The notes below the pieces were generated by a model, which saw nothing but the letters and a program-made list of their open reading frames with translations, was not told the origin of the DNA and made no database searches. Below, one piece after another: positions 32,790-44,242 of a stretch of DNA of 64,000 nucleotides. The position numbers and the translations under genes are program-made. The DNA is from Micropterix aruncella (lineage: Eukaryota > Arthropoda > Insecta > Lepidoptera > Micropterigidae). The stretch is taken from the NCBI GenBank assembly GCA_944548615.1, contig OX155976.1:6050952-6114951 (forward strand), in the 5' to 3' direction. Numbering within the stretch: the first letter of the stretch is position 1; each line of letters starts with the position of its first letter.

Positions 32790-32913
32790 GAAACATATAT
32801 GCGACTGTGGGACGCTGCAAGATGAAGACCACCTCCTATTCTGTCCGCAATTGTCAACGAACCGAAAGAGGCGAACCAGAAGGCCATCCATGCCGCATAT
32901 TTTTGGAGAGACG
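32790..32913 (+). pseudogene. Possible LINE zinc-knuckle fragment
   Basis: One frame reads CDCGTLQDEDHLLFCP, a C-x-C...H-x4-C spacing seen at the C-terminus of some LINE ORF2 proteins. It is short, has no neighbouring domain and abuts an LTR start. Weak. Confidence 0.3.
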
Positions 32914-33525
32914 TGTGACGGGCCACCCCTCACTAGACTCCAAGTTGTTTGATTTGAGGAGGTGGTGTCAACTTGCGAGTTATCTCCGTATTGAAAGTCG
33001 ATTGAATGTATATCAGGAGGTATTTATTGTATCAGAAGGAATTTATAGTGATTTATAATGCCAGTTTGTTAACTCTTCCCGAATGTGTCAGGGGTTGACG
33101 AGAATGCGGTGGCTATCTGCCTGAAGTTACGAGGGTGCATGGATAAGGATTATAGTTTGTGCTCAGAGTACCTTGTACTCGACACGGCTCGAGTCTGTAG
33201 GAGTTCAGACTGATGCTTGCTCGTCTCGATATGACGAATGAAGGAAGAGGTACCCAAAAATGGTCGGACCCGTTGACCCAACTCGTGAGAGTAGTACCGG
33301 GTTGATTCCGCCGCTGTCTTGGGGGGAGTGATCATTCGAGAAATGATACCCTGGTGCTATTTTCGCCGCCTTATAAAGGCCGAAAAAAAACTCAACCCAA
33401 AATATTCCGAGTAAAAATTTTGTTCAATGTAACTGATTTGACAAAGTAGTTAAAATTCGTGCTAATTCAGCGCTGCACGAGGTGGAACAATGGCTGTATT
33501 AACGTCAGTGGATTTCACTGGAATT
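32914..33525 (+). mobile_element. LTR copy (solo or isolated), about 610 bp
   Basis: Starts TGTGACGGGCCACCCC and is homologous throughout to the split LTR at 18833-19866. It has the TATA-like CTTATAAAGG near 33371. The 3' boundary is inferred from where homology stops (about GTCAGTG, 33525). I could not define a target duplication. It supplies the empty site for the solo LTR at 19120. Confidence 0.55.
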
Positions 33526-33589
33526 CAATGCATTGTTGACTGGCATGTACGATACTTAAGGATCGTTACAGACGTTTCCTTACCTGATC

Positions 33590-33810
33590 ATACAACTACC
33601 TACGTAGACACAAAATTAATAGTATGCATACATTTTGCAAACGTCAAGTTTGCTGAGGAGTTCCTCTGATAAATCGAGATAAGCCACATCTGCATAGTCA
33701 AGAAAAGGTAACGGGAGAGACTGTGCAAGAGATTTCTTTGTGTCCACATGAAGAAATTGGTTGAGCATTTGCGTAGACTGAAAACTAGCAAATATTTTTT
33801 AATGTTCATT
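33590..33810 (-). pseudogene. CR1-like LINE fragment
   Basis: On the minus strand one frame reads LPFLDYADVAYLDLSEELLS, close to LPILDYADVCYLDVTKAIL in the CR1-like LINE at 12814-14364. The residues before it are in a different frame, so it is broken. About 70 codons remain. Confidence 0.6.
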
Positions 33811-33834
33811 ATTTTTTCTGCCGATCTATAGTAT

Positions 33835-33926
33835 GTTTGTTTATTTATTTCTGCTCTTTGTTGGGAAATTTTACAATGGGTGACAATCTCTTACAACTAA
33901 CCATACTATGAAATGGCTATATGTAT
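33835..33926 (-). mobile_element. SINE, 3' part (split by the LTR retrotransposon)
   Basis: On the minus strand it reads GGTTAGTTGTAAGAGATTGT then AAATTTCCCAACAAAGAGC, a LINE-like SINE tail. Its 5' part lies at 47690-47865 on the far side of the retrotransposon. GTAT (33923-33926) is repeated at 47690-47693. Confidence 0.7.
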
Positions 33927-35904
33927 TGTCATGAGACCCGAATAATTTTTAATATATCAGTTAATTTTATAGATTACAATATTATTATTTTACCAATATA
34001 CTTCCGGACGATATGGAGAGATTTGTTTATATAGTGGGCGCCAGCCCGGAAGGAGAAGAAGATTTATTTCGGATCTATGAACAAGTGCCAGAGTCCTTCC
34101 ACCGTTTAGAATTCTTCTGGGGCAGGGGTACGTAGGCTGCGTCGGGATTTGCGTCGGTTCGCTCAGTCCATCTCAGGCACGGGGGTATTTAGAATCCCTT
34201 AGTGACCCAGTCTACGGTAAGATGACCATCCCTATGGGATGAACGGCCTTTTATGGATATTGAATTGCTAAATTATTTGAACCATTTCCCTTACTAAATA
34301 ATATATTATTATTCTCGTTCGAACGCCCTCTAGCGGTGGCGCGGCGAGTTACTTAGCAAAGATTGACATCATTCTACTCAACCTGCATTGTGCTACTAAT
34401 GCCCGCGTTTCGCCGCTAGATGGCGCGGACGCGACGGCGGATTCGGTTAATTTAAATTAAATCTTGCTGGAATATGCGCAAAATTAACTTGTAACATAAA
34501 TAAGTGTGCTTTATTTTCCTTAGTAAAGAATTCTGAATTTAATGAATTTTCCCAAATAATAATGGAAACTGATTTTGATATCTTATAAATGTATCTCAAC
34601 CAATCCTTTCCTTTTATGGTTTTTTTATTCTATTTTTATTTATATGAAAAAAATGAAAATGAGATATATGATATATGATGATATTAAAATTGAAATTATT
34701 CTGATATTGAGATGATTATGAGTAAAATAAAAGATACTTTTTCGACCCAAATTTACTATTTATTTTTCTATAACCTGTTGCGAAGACATTTCCCGAAACT
34801 ATATGTGTGATATTGAATATTTATATTATTTATGAAACTTAATTTTAATCCGTCGATCGTCGAAGGCCTTGCGAGATTTTTACGAGCGTGCGTTACAATT
34901 ATTACATTTTACCCGTGTTTCGATGAGCATTATTCGTAACTGGTTTTTCCTATTTTTGCCCTACAATGATTTGGCAATTTTAGTGTCGGGTACGCTGCAC
35001 TTTCAACTATCGTAAACGACGGTAGTCTTTTGCTCTATCGTTTTCCCTGATATTTAAATTTGGAAATATTACGTATTCCCTGACGATGACTTGCATTTAT
35101 ATTTATCTATAATTTGGTATTTTACTTCATAAGCTATTTTACTAATTTATCTGATTTTTAATTGCCTCGGGAAGAACTCAATGCCACTCTGATTTCGCCA
35201 CGTTTTAATCCCAAGATTGTCTAACGTGGATTTTAATTATATTTATATATTTTTACAGCCTACATTTTAAGTAGAGATCGCCGAAATGATTTTAGATTTA
35301 TTGGCGGTGTCTATCGTTGATCCTATATTAGAAACTACGGATTCCTATATTCAGAAAAACGGGTTAGCACGTATATGTCGTGCAAGACGGGTCTGAAGGA
35401 CTAAAAGTATTGCACGATTGTGGTATTGCAAGTTAGAATAAAAGAAATCGAATTTTACTTTAAAACAAACCGAAAATGAGAATATAATCTACTTGCCCCA
35501 AATAGGATGTGGAGATCACGCTGGAATGCTTTGCCTGCGCCGCACTTGATTCTAGTTATAATTTCTAAAGATGACTTTGACTTTTATATTTTATTCGTAG
35601 ATGTAGGTAGGCCACTTCGAAGTCGTGAAATGAGCTCCGGCGGCCGGTAATCGCCGCGAGGCAAAAACCGACCGCCGCGCTGAAACGACGACCGTCCCAG
35701 GCAAGTGCTTCGGGCCAAAAAAAAAAACTACTCTCACTAGCGATTCTCTACACCCGTGTTCCATCTAATCGCTAGTGATGCCTATTGTGCGATAAAATTC
35801 GCTTGTATCCTATATTATTGTTATTTTATTTTTATTAACTAATTTTGGCAATAATTGTTTATTATATTGTTTGTTAAACCCGTAATGGTTTTATGACCAT
35901 TACA
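33927..35904 (-). repeat. 3' LTR
   Basis: 1,978 bp. On the plus strand it starts TGTCATGAGACCCG and ends GACCATTACA. It lies exactly 11,785 bases from its partner at 45712-47689. Confidence 0.93.
34029..34038 (-). promoter_or_regulatory. TATA-like box in the LTR
   Basis: CTATATAAAC on the minus strand, about 100 bases from the LTR's internal edge. The same box lies at 45814-45823 in the 5' LTR, where it would drive gag-pol. The R-U5 part would then be short and U3 long (about 1.85 kb). Confidence 0.5.
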
Positions 35905-38900
35905 TGCCGGAAAAGATGTTCAGTCTTCGCCCACGAAGACCTTAAACACCAAAGACTAAACGAACTACTATAAGAATCTACCACCTAAGGCGTAGCCATC
36001 GCTACGGTTCTTTAGTTGCCGTGCTACGCTTGCTACGACATAAAAATTTCTAAAAGTTTTATTATATTTTGTCTTGACAGTTTAAAGTACATTATTATTA
36101 AGAGATAACCCCTGCTTCTAGTCTCGTATTATTTAAAGAAATTATATTTTATAATAAATTTTCCGAAGTTGGAAATTTTTGAGGTTTTCCGATTTTCTAC
36201 TAAGTTATTAAAAGAAAGCTATTTATCCAAGTTAGAAAAAATGCTCTGCGAAACACGTCCTTTATAACCTTACATTTTACAATTTTGATACAGTGAATAC
36301 AGTGGCCTGTGTCGTCTATTCCGCTCCGTCCAGGGTCTTGTCATTGTCTGCCGTTTTGCCGTATTTCCTTTTTATGAATTTTTCCTTCATTTGTGTTTGT
36401 ATTAGCCCATATGATGCTCAATTGTCGTCTTTGCCTCGTTACGTCCGGAACTCGTCACCTTGGTAAGAGATGTAGAGAAGAAAGTCATATTAGTAGAGGT
36501 TCGCTCCCAAAGCTTTTTGCTTCGGAGCTTGAACACGAAAATGTCAATTTATACATGTAAATCTGGACACATCATCAGATGCTTTTATAAAGTCTATCGA
36601 AGTGTAGATGTACTGTTTCAAAAAGGTTTAAAATTTTGTCCAATTTCTAACTTCTTTATCCCGTTTTTCCCATTTTTGCCCCTCACTGCACAAATGCACT
36701 TTTTCAAAAAGTTGCTACACTGGATTGAAGATCAATGCACTGTCGATTGGTATATTAGTCTCTATCTAAACAATGCAGTCCGCATTTTCTCTCACAATCT
36801 TGGGGAAATTGTCTCGTTCACGCGCTTGTCCGTTTTTGCTTTACTGGTCGGTCCACGATACCGTCCCTGGTAATACTGCAGGTCGCATGTTGCCGGTGCT
36901 GACGTCATAGGTAGTTTCGTCTATTTACGTGCCTCCTGGCCTTCCTGTTGCGGTGAAAAAGGAAATAGTTCGACTTTTTACCTTAGGTTTCTGCGTGGTC
37001 TGGAGTCGGATAAGCGTGATTGGATCTTATTTACTTCGGTCGATCCTCGGTATCTTCCTTTGCTATTTTTATGGGTGTGCTGCGCTTTCGAGGAGTCGTG
37101 AGCCATTGCTGCTGATCTCTGTCGTCCGCGTCGTGGCTCTTCCAGCTGCCATATAGCGTTTCCATTTTGTCCTTTTATTATCGGCGTCCTCTTTCTTGTC
37201 GCTCTGTCTCTTTCTGGAATGTATAATTTTCTTTGCTGCATCATATGGTCTCTTATTTTTTTACTAGGGTTACGGTTGGCTGGCAATTCATTAGGAAGGG
37301 TTTGACAGGAAGGGCATATTCTCGTATACAACTTTATTTTTATTTCGAAAAATTTGACGGAACAAAAGAGACGTGCTTCTGCGTTTTCTTTACAAATTAC
37401 AGAAATTTTTAAACTACTACATCTATTCTTACTATTTAATAAAAAAAACATTTTTATTTTACTTTTTTTTTTTTTTTTAAACAAAAATTCTCCCACATTG
37501 CTTTTCAAATAAGCTTCCAGTAACTACATTTAAGACTATATTTTATTAGGTGTTCGTATGGATACACCTTCCGATTTTTCAGATTTTCTTCTTCAAACAA
37601 GTGTTGAGGTTTTTCGTATTTCAATATTTAAGTAAAAGAAAAAATAAACATTTTGATAACGCTCCACTTCTTGTGAGAGCTTATCTTAATTACTACAAAA
37701 TCAAATGTTACAAAGTAAATTATGTCTCAACGTCGATCTTTATTCATATGTGTGGCTGGCTTAATAAATTATGGGCAGATTTCTAGCGTGATATCTTTTT
37801 AAGAGTATGGAAAAATTGAAGAGTGTATATTTATATGAAATTTATGTGTTGTGAGACGTGGACAGTATCTCGCACATTTATATTTAATTTATTAAAAAAA
37901 ATCATTTATATAATTTACACCAAGTATTTTTGTTAAAGGTATGTCATGGTGAGGGTTCCAATGACATTGATAATTTTTCATATAATAGATTATTCACCGT
38001 CTCAGTGGTATTGGTCTCCCCGAGTGAAATATAAGATATGTATATATATATGAGATTTTCCTTTTAAAAATATTTATAAGTTTTGTTGTATAGAAATGAA
38101 CTATATATTGGTGACCAGTCTCTGTTGAAACAATAATAGACGTCGATCCACATAATTTTAATTCATGCGGAAGCGTGGACACTATAGTTTTTAATTTAAT
38201 AGAAAAATATGGGAAATCTTTAGGTTTTTTTTTTTTTAAATTTTTTTGATACTATATATGGTGACTGTTCTGCGATCTAAAGCGCATATTAACTACGTAA
38301 TTTACTCTAGTAGTAGTAAGTTAATAGTAAATCTTATATACCTTGTTCGGCAAGAATTTATTTAACTTATCAGGTTTTTAAGCCTTCCGAATTTAATGTT
38401 TGTGTTGAACATATATTTTACTGAGATGTTATTATTGTTGTCTTGAGTGTGAATGATAAAATTTTCAATATTTAGCTTAAGTTTTTCTCTTTCGCGATGC
38501 GTTCATCCTACTTGCTTACGTCTACATACAACATCTTCCTTGCATACCATCTTTCATACTAAAACCGATTGCCTTCTATTTATTATTTTTACCGATTCTT
38601 GACAGTACAAATGATTCCTCTCTACAGTATTGTACACTTCATCAGAAATTACGTGTTCAGCTAAGATTAATTCGCTACTGACTATAAGCGTTTATGGACA
38701 AACTAATTTTGAGCAGCGTTTCAGCGGGACATAACGGAAAATCTATAAGTCTTTTTTGAAGAAAAAAGACAATAAAAACAATTCATGGTATGGAAAAAAT
38801 ATTCCATGTCCTGATAAATTCAGGATCGGACGAGATCTTTCTGTAGCTATATGTTGTAATATACAATGGTTTTTTTATCGTGAACATTCTAGTCGCTAAT

Positions 38901-39838
38901 TAGAAATGTCAGCAGTTTTGCCATGTAATTACATAATAGTAGAAATAAATAATAATAGTAGAGTTTATTCATAAACGAATTTAGGACCTGTCCGTGAACA
39001 ATTTTAATTTGAACGCGAACGGCTTAACGTCCGGTATACTCTATTTAAAATATAATACTATAAAATAATTTGTATCCTTCAGAGCTGATCAAAGTAAATT
39101 TTAATTCTACATGTCAGGTGATGTTTACAATAGACGGGTATCAAGCACCCAGGTGTTTTTACTCCATGAGCAGGGTTAGATCACCGAACCCTTCAGATTT
39201 TGCTTATATGCAAATATATAGTATAAAATGATAGGTATAGAAGTATCTCAATCCTTAGACTTATCCGTATGGCTCCTTTTTACTATATTATATGTTAAAT
39301 ATATACATATATATGATATTTTATATAAATATATTTTGACGCGAAACTTGGTACTATTCTTTCTCCCTATTTTTTTTTTAGACAATCCGGGTTCTTAGCC
39401 GGATAAGATGTTAAGAAAAAAAATTTTTTTTTTTATTAAAAAAAAATTTTTTTTTTTAATGATGTTATCTATTGTATGTGAAATTATATATTTATTTATT
39501 TTACTTATTGAAAATTTAGTGTTGTATGTGTTTTTATTTTTATCATGCTACGCCCTTATGTGTCTGTTACTTTTTCTTTATGTGTGATTATTATTTTTTT
39601 TTAGCCTTGAATACTTGTATCGAATACTTATATACTTTATCTGTTACATTTATTTACTTAATATTTTGTATTTTTGCTCTGTTTTTATATTTTTTCTTTT
39701 ACTTTTCACTTGCAACTATCTCACGGTGTACCCAATATAGTCGTTGCTTTTTGTGATTTTGCATATTCCGGATTACATGTGGATATTATGCGAATGTTAT
39801 TTGCAATGTGAAGTGTTCTGCGTATTTTTTGTGTGACC
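35905..39838 (-). other. Long 3' region of the retrotransposon without a recognised gene
   Basis: About 3.9 kb separates the integrase stop from the 3' LTR. There is no env-like frame, signal peptide or transmembrane pattern that I could support. The longest same-strand frame (36978-37508, 176 codons) starts in a Lys-rich homopolymer. It then runs through CPSC and Arg/Lys-rich segments, and I do not recognise it. Where a polypurine tract is expected (just right of 35904) there is instead GTCTTCG-CCCA-CGAAGAC (35923-35940), a perfect 7-bp hairpin. Confidence 0.6.
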
Positions 39839-42160
39839 CTAATTTTTACACAGGTCTTTTATGTGGTACGTCCCACGATTTTTGCCGTGTTCGTCAACCA
39901 ATACATAGGCTATGGGGGACTTTTTCGCGATGATTTTGCATTTTGAATATCTGGGCGCTAGTTTGTTTGAGAAAAACTCTGCTTTTCGCGATTGCATGTG
40001 ATTTTTCGCCCATACGAAATCACCGACTGAGAATTCGACGTGCTTTCTCCTCAGGTTATATTTTGAGGCGTTATTTTTGAAAGCTTCCATGAGTCTTTCC
40101 CGCACGACGTCATATGCGTCCGCGAGCGTCTCGAGTCCTTTTGCGAATTCCTGTGGACTGTCTATTGCTATTTTGGATTTTTCTTTTGGAATGAAACTAA
40201 ACATTTTATGGTAGCGGCCATCAACCATTGGTTCACGAGCGTACATAAGGTATGATGGGGTAAAGCCTGTTGCCAGATTTTGATGATTATTTAACGCGTT
40301 TTGGATTAAAGATAAATGTTTATCCCACGATCTTTGATCTTTTCCTGCTAGAATTGATAAACTCGTTTCTATAGTTTGATTATAACGTTCGACTGCGTTC
40401 GATTGAGGAGCATATACGCATCCATAGAATAATTTTGGGATTTTATATTTTTCCGTAAAATTTTTGAATGCTTTTGACCTAAAATATGATGCGTTGTCTA
40501 ACGTTATTACCGCAGGTGTTCCGTACGCCAGAAATACGTTATTTTCTAGGTGTTTGATAATATTGGCTGAGGTGGCTTTTCTTAACGGGAATAGCCAACA
40601 AAATTTTGTAAATAAATCGATCACAGAGAGTATATAGGTGAAGCCGCTCAGTGATCTTGGCATGGGTCCCACCAGATCTATACTGATCGTATGCATTGGA
40701 GTGTTCACTGTTTTTGGAGTCACCATGAGCCCATGTGCAGGTCCTGTCTTTATCTTGTATGCTTTACAAGTATCGCAATTTTTGACATATGCCTTGACTT
40801 CCTTTTGCATTCCGGGCCAATAATAATATGTTTGTAACTTTCTCAGGGTTTTGAAAATGCCAAAATGTACAGCAAACTCCCCTTCATGGATGTCTTTTAT
40901 CGCCGATTTTCTGTCAGCATATTTGAGTACCAGTCTCCACGCATTTCGGAGGTTCTCACCTTTTTTGGGGGGAAAGTATTTGTATAGTTTTTCCTCCTCA
41001 ATTTTGTATTCCGTGGCTGTATAAGGTTCTTTTTCTACGGTTTTGTACATCCGATCGTACCAATCATCTTTCGTGACTTTCGTGGACATTTCCATGCATG
41101 GGATTCTTGACAGTGCGTCCGCTACCACGTTCAGACTGCCTTTTTTATGCACGATTTCCATGTCGAATTGCGAAAGCAGGGTGCTCCATCTCGCCAGCCG
41201 ACCTGTGGGGTTGGTGAGATTTGTCAGCCACCTTAAGCTGCTGTGATCAGTTATTACTTTGAACCTGGAACCTTCTACATATGTCCTGTAATGAAGGACT
41301 GCTCTCAAAACTGCCAGGAGCTCTTTCTCTGTAACTGAAAAGTTGCTCTCTGCTTTGCTCAGTGTGCGCGAAAAGTATGAAATTGGCAAGTCCATTTCCT
41401 CTTCTTCCGAATATTGGGTGAGTGCTGCGCCTACGGCTATGTCACTTGCATCGCAACTTATGGTAAATTTCTTGGTGAAATCCGGACATCTTAGTATGGG
41501 GGCCGATATTAGCGCTTCCTTGAGTGTGTTGAAAGATTTTTCTGCCTCTTCGTTCCATTCGAAATTTACTTTGACGCCTTTCTTTCCTCCTGTGAGCTTG
41601 CATAAAGGTGCTGCTATTTTTGAGTATTCTTTTACGAAGCGTCGGTAGTAGCCGCAGAGACCGAGGAAGCTTCTTACACGTTTCACGCTATTTGGTCTTG
41701 GGAAATCTCTTACACATTCAATTTTTCCAGGGTCCGTTCTCAGACCTTGCCCGTCTACTACATATCCGAGGTATATAAGTTCTGGCCTACAAAATTCGCA
41801 TTTTTTGAGATTTATTGTTAAGCCGGCCTCTTTCAGGTTGTCTCTGACTCTTACTAATGTGTCGATATGTTCGTCATATGTGGCGGAGGCTATTATTAGG
41901 TCGTCTGCATACGCGAATACTTTGCTGTCGTATTCCGGTCCGAAAATTCGGTCCATTAACGCTGCGAGATCTGATGACGAGTTGCATGTACCAAAGGGCA
42001 TGCGTACAAATGCGTACATGCCTTTTCCGGGCACGGCGAAGGCGGTTTTCTGAATTGACGATTTTTCCATGGGAATTTGCCAGAAGGCTTTTGACAGGTC
42101 AATCGATGTTAGGTATTTTGAATTTCCAAGATTATCGAGGATTCGTTGGGCCGATGCCAT
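39839..42160 (-). pseudogene. pol: pol, part 2: RT core, RNase H, integrase (frame-broken from part 1)
   Basis: 773 codons. RT: catalytic Asp in SIDLSKAFWQIP (D21), AFVRMPFG (50-57), YADD (84-87). RNase H: SCDASDIAVGAAL (D237), TEKELLAVLRA (about 278-288), TDHSSLRWL (D305) and the ADALSR end (D348). Integrase: HHCC finger (H425, H432, C462, C465), then DDE (D495 in SIDLVGP, D555 in TLDNASYF, E591 in SNAVERYNQ, with 35 residues between the last two). The C-terminus is basic, with no chromodomain recognised. RT would make cDNA, RNase H remove the RNA strand, and integrase insert the product. The N-terminal RT segment is in another frame (part 1). The shift falls near 42150, so one small indel disables an otherwise intact gene. 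It could also be a sequencing error. Confidence 0.9.
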
Positions 42161-42961
42161 GGGGTAATGGTTTTTTTATTGTGACCTCATTTAACTTTCT
42201 GGAGTCTAGACATACTCTGGGCGTTCCGTCCTTTTTATTGACGACCAATATTGGGCTGCACCACGGCGATTTGATTGGCGTAATTACCCCTAATTTAAGC
42301 ATTTCGTCTATTTCCTTTTTTACTAACTTATCCTTTTCCGGCGCTAGGAGGTATGGTTTTTGTCTGATCGGGTCTCCGGTGGTTACGATTTTGTGTTCGA
42401 TCAAGTGAGTCCTTCCCAGCCCCATCTTTTCAAAGGAGATATCTTCGTATAATTTTTTGACTTCTTCTAGGCGTCGTAATTGATGTGGCGTCAAATCGTC
42501 TACGTTGATTATCTGTCGTCCTATTGTATGACTTAGTTCCGCGAGCTGTATGTCCTTTTCCTCGTTGACGGAAATTTTCACGCCGAATCGGCTGATGAAT
42601 TCGATTCCCAAGATGATGTCCTTTTTTATTGTTGGGCAGATGATGAAGTTTATGTTCTCTCTTCTTCCCTTGTATACTACTGGCAGTGTTACTGAGCCGA
42701 GTATCCGTTGTCCAGCTCCGTCCGCCGTTGTTATGCGGTTTTCCGGGTGCATAGCCTTTTTTTTGATTGACGTGAAACGGCTGTGTGTTTGTCCTCCAAG
42801 TATACATATCGCGCAGCCCGTGTCCACCAATCCTTTGTACGTTTTTCCGAGGATGGAAATATTTGCATGTGGGCGCACGTCGTAATCTTGTGTTTTTGTT
42901 GACAAAGTAAAGTTTTCCACGGTAGCGGCTCTGTCTAACTCCGGTTCCCGTGGCCAAACGC
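42132..42961 (-). CDS. pol: pol, part 1: protease and N-terminal RT
   Basis: This part is read by -1 frameshifting from gag at 42962-42968. No ATG is needed: the first Met-like codon at 42920 is GTG, and the frame stays open back to the slip site. The aspartic protease motif is [13 protein letters not shown], about 30 residues after that GTG. RT begins with the fingers region ([15 protein letters not shown], then [14 protein letters not shown] and [10 protein letters not shown]). The frame then runs off into GIGPTNPR and a stop at 42132, because the remaining RT is in another frame. The protease would process Gag and Gag-Pol in the particle. Confidence 0.85.
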
Positions 42962-44203
42962 GTTTTTTGGCTGATTTTCATGTGGCGGTGGCGGAGGGTT
43001 GTTGCATCTAGTGCATGAATGGGTGTAGACGTTCTGCAGCTTGCATTTGAAGCAGATAGGTATCGGATAGCGTTGACATTCTTTGTACGTGTGACCTTGT
43101 GTGTCGCATTTTCTGCAAAATTTCTGTTGCTGAGGGGGGTTTTGGTAGTGCCTCTCGTGGATTTGTGGTCGTTGTGTAGCGAACGCTGGCCTAGCATACG
43201 TGGGCCTGTTGTGCTGCTGTGGCGGTGTCACATGACGTGGTCTGTAGTAGTTGCCTTGGGGAATTTCCGCTATCTCCATCTGTTCGTTGCTGATGTATTC
43301 GTCGCTCTCCTCCATTGCTGCTATTTGGGCCTTACTGTGTATTTTTCCTGAGGGATTTTGGCGATGTTGGGTGGTGCTCGATGTTGTAGTTGTTGGCTCT
43401 AGCGCGTACTGCTCGAAGTTTTTGGCTACGTCCAATAAGTTTCCTATCCCTTCCAGTCTGGTGGTCCCTAGCAGTGTGTGGTATAGCGGTAGCACGTTCA
43501 ATTTTATAATCTCCAGAATAGTGCTGTCTCTCAATTTCGGCGACAATCTGCTGTTGATGCTGTCAATTCGGGTGACGAAATCGTTCATCGTTTCTCCAAT
43601 GTTTTGTTTCGTGTTCCGCATTTTATTTTCCAGGCGTGTTTGGTAATTCAATTGCTCATATTTGTTTATCAGCGCGTTCTTCAGAACTTTCCAGGATGTT
43701 GCGTGATGTCTTATGCTTCTGAACCAGAAGAGTGATGATCCTTCGAGAAGGTCGGAGAATCCCTGTATTAGTTCCTTTTCCGAAACTCCCCTTGATTGAA
43801 CTTTGTCCTCTATCGCGTCGATGAAGTCCAAGACAGGTGTGCTGCCATCAAACTTCAAATTCCATTTGTATAAGCTGGGTGTAATCTTGTGCTTTCCACT
43901 GTTCGAGGTTTGGAAGATTCCCGATTCCGCTGCTGCATCTGGCGTTTTGTTGCTGTTTTTCCTGGTATATAAATCCTCATCTTCGCTGTTTATTTCCGAA
44001 GTGGCGTAGATCCTCGAATTATTCGTTTTTTCGTAATGAATTGATTCTTCCAGTCTTGAGATATTACCGTGAGTTGGATTTTCAAAGTCTTGTTTTCCCC
44101 GTTGTTCCGAAATTTTGTTTTTCATATTGGTTTCCTCGCGTATATTTTCCGGTGACTGTTGACGTCGTGATCTAGCTGCCGTTTTTGTTTTCCTGGGTGC
44201 CAT
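42935..44203 (-). CDS. gag: gag, capsid/nucleocapsid polyprotein
   Basis: The start is the ATG at 44203 ([14 protein letters not shown]). The frame is open to 44242, but codons before this ATG give only a GTG. It encodes 422 residues. The basic N-terminus is followed by a capsid-like region (about 110-260) with [15 protein letters not shown] and the [17 protein letters not shown] major-homology-like segment. The C-terminus has a CCHC knuckle [14 protein letters not shown] (about 363-376) and a second, degenerate Cys-rich unit [14 protein letters not shown]. Gag packages the RNA and forms the particle. The slip site for pol lies in its last dozen codons. A splice-donor-like GGTAAGT sits just upstream on the minus strand (about 44240), but no spliced product can be shown. 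Confidence 0.88.
   Translation of the reverse strand: MAPRKTKTAARSRRQQSPENIREETNMKNKISEQRGKQDFENPTHGNISRLEESIHYEKTNNSRIYATSEINSEDEDLYTRKNSNKTPDAAAESGIFQTSNSGKHKITPSLYKWNLKFDGSTPVLDFIDAIEDKVQSRGVSEKELIQGFSDLLEGSSLFWFRSIRHHATSWKVLKNALINKYEQLNYQTRLENKMRNTKQNIGETMNDFVTRIDSINSRLSPKLRDSTILEIIKLNVLPLYHTLLGTTRLEGIGNLLDVAKNFEQYALEPTTTTSSTTQHRQNPSGKIHSKAQIAAMEESDEYISNEQMEIAEIPQGNYYRPRHVTPPQQHNRPTYARPAFATQRPQIHERHYQNPPQQQKFCRKCDTQGHTYKECQRYPIPICFKCKLQNVYTHSCTRCNNPPPPPHENQPKNAFGHGNRS
42962..42968 (-). promoter_or_regulatory. -1 ribosomal frameshift slippery heptamer
   Basis: On the minus strand the gag codons CCA AAA AAC present A-AAA-AAC exactly in the X-XXY-YYZ register. After the slip the pol frame reads on without a stop into the protease. 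The gag stop lies 9 codons downstream. A stimulatory fold was not evaluated. Confidence 0.8.
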
Positions 44204-44242
44204 TTTGCGATTGCTTCCCGATATGCTCAATGTGTCAACCAC

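Noticed and set aside
34039..34055. A second primer site inside the LTR (GGGCGCCAGCCC)
   Set aside because: Only about ten bases match and it is not next to an LTR edge. Probably coincidence, though it resembles the leader modules.
36460..36873. 137-codon plus-strand frame in the 3' region of the retrotransposon
   Set aside because: Opposite to the element's coding strand, with no domain, and a sibling copy would be needed to support it.
41857..42408. 183-codon plus-strand frame and other plus frames across pol and gag
   Set aside because: Antisense shadows of the retrotransposon genes.
42430..43197. 255-codon minus-strand frame overlapping the gag end and protease
   Set aside because: It lies in the third frame over sequence that clearly encodes gag and protease. 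Composition is that of a shadow frame (Arg, Thr, His rich) and no domain is seen.
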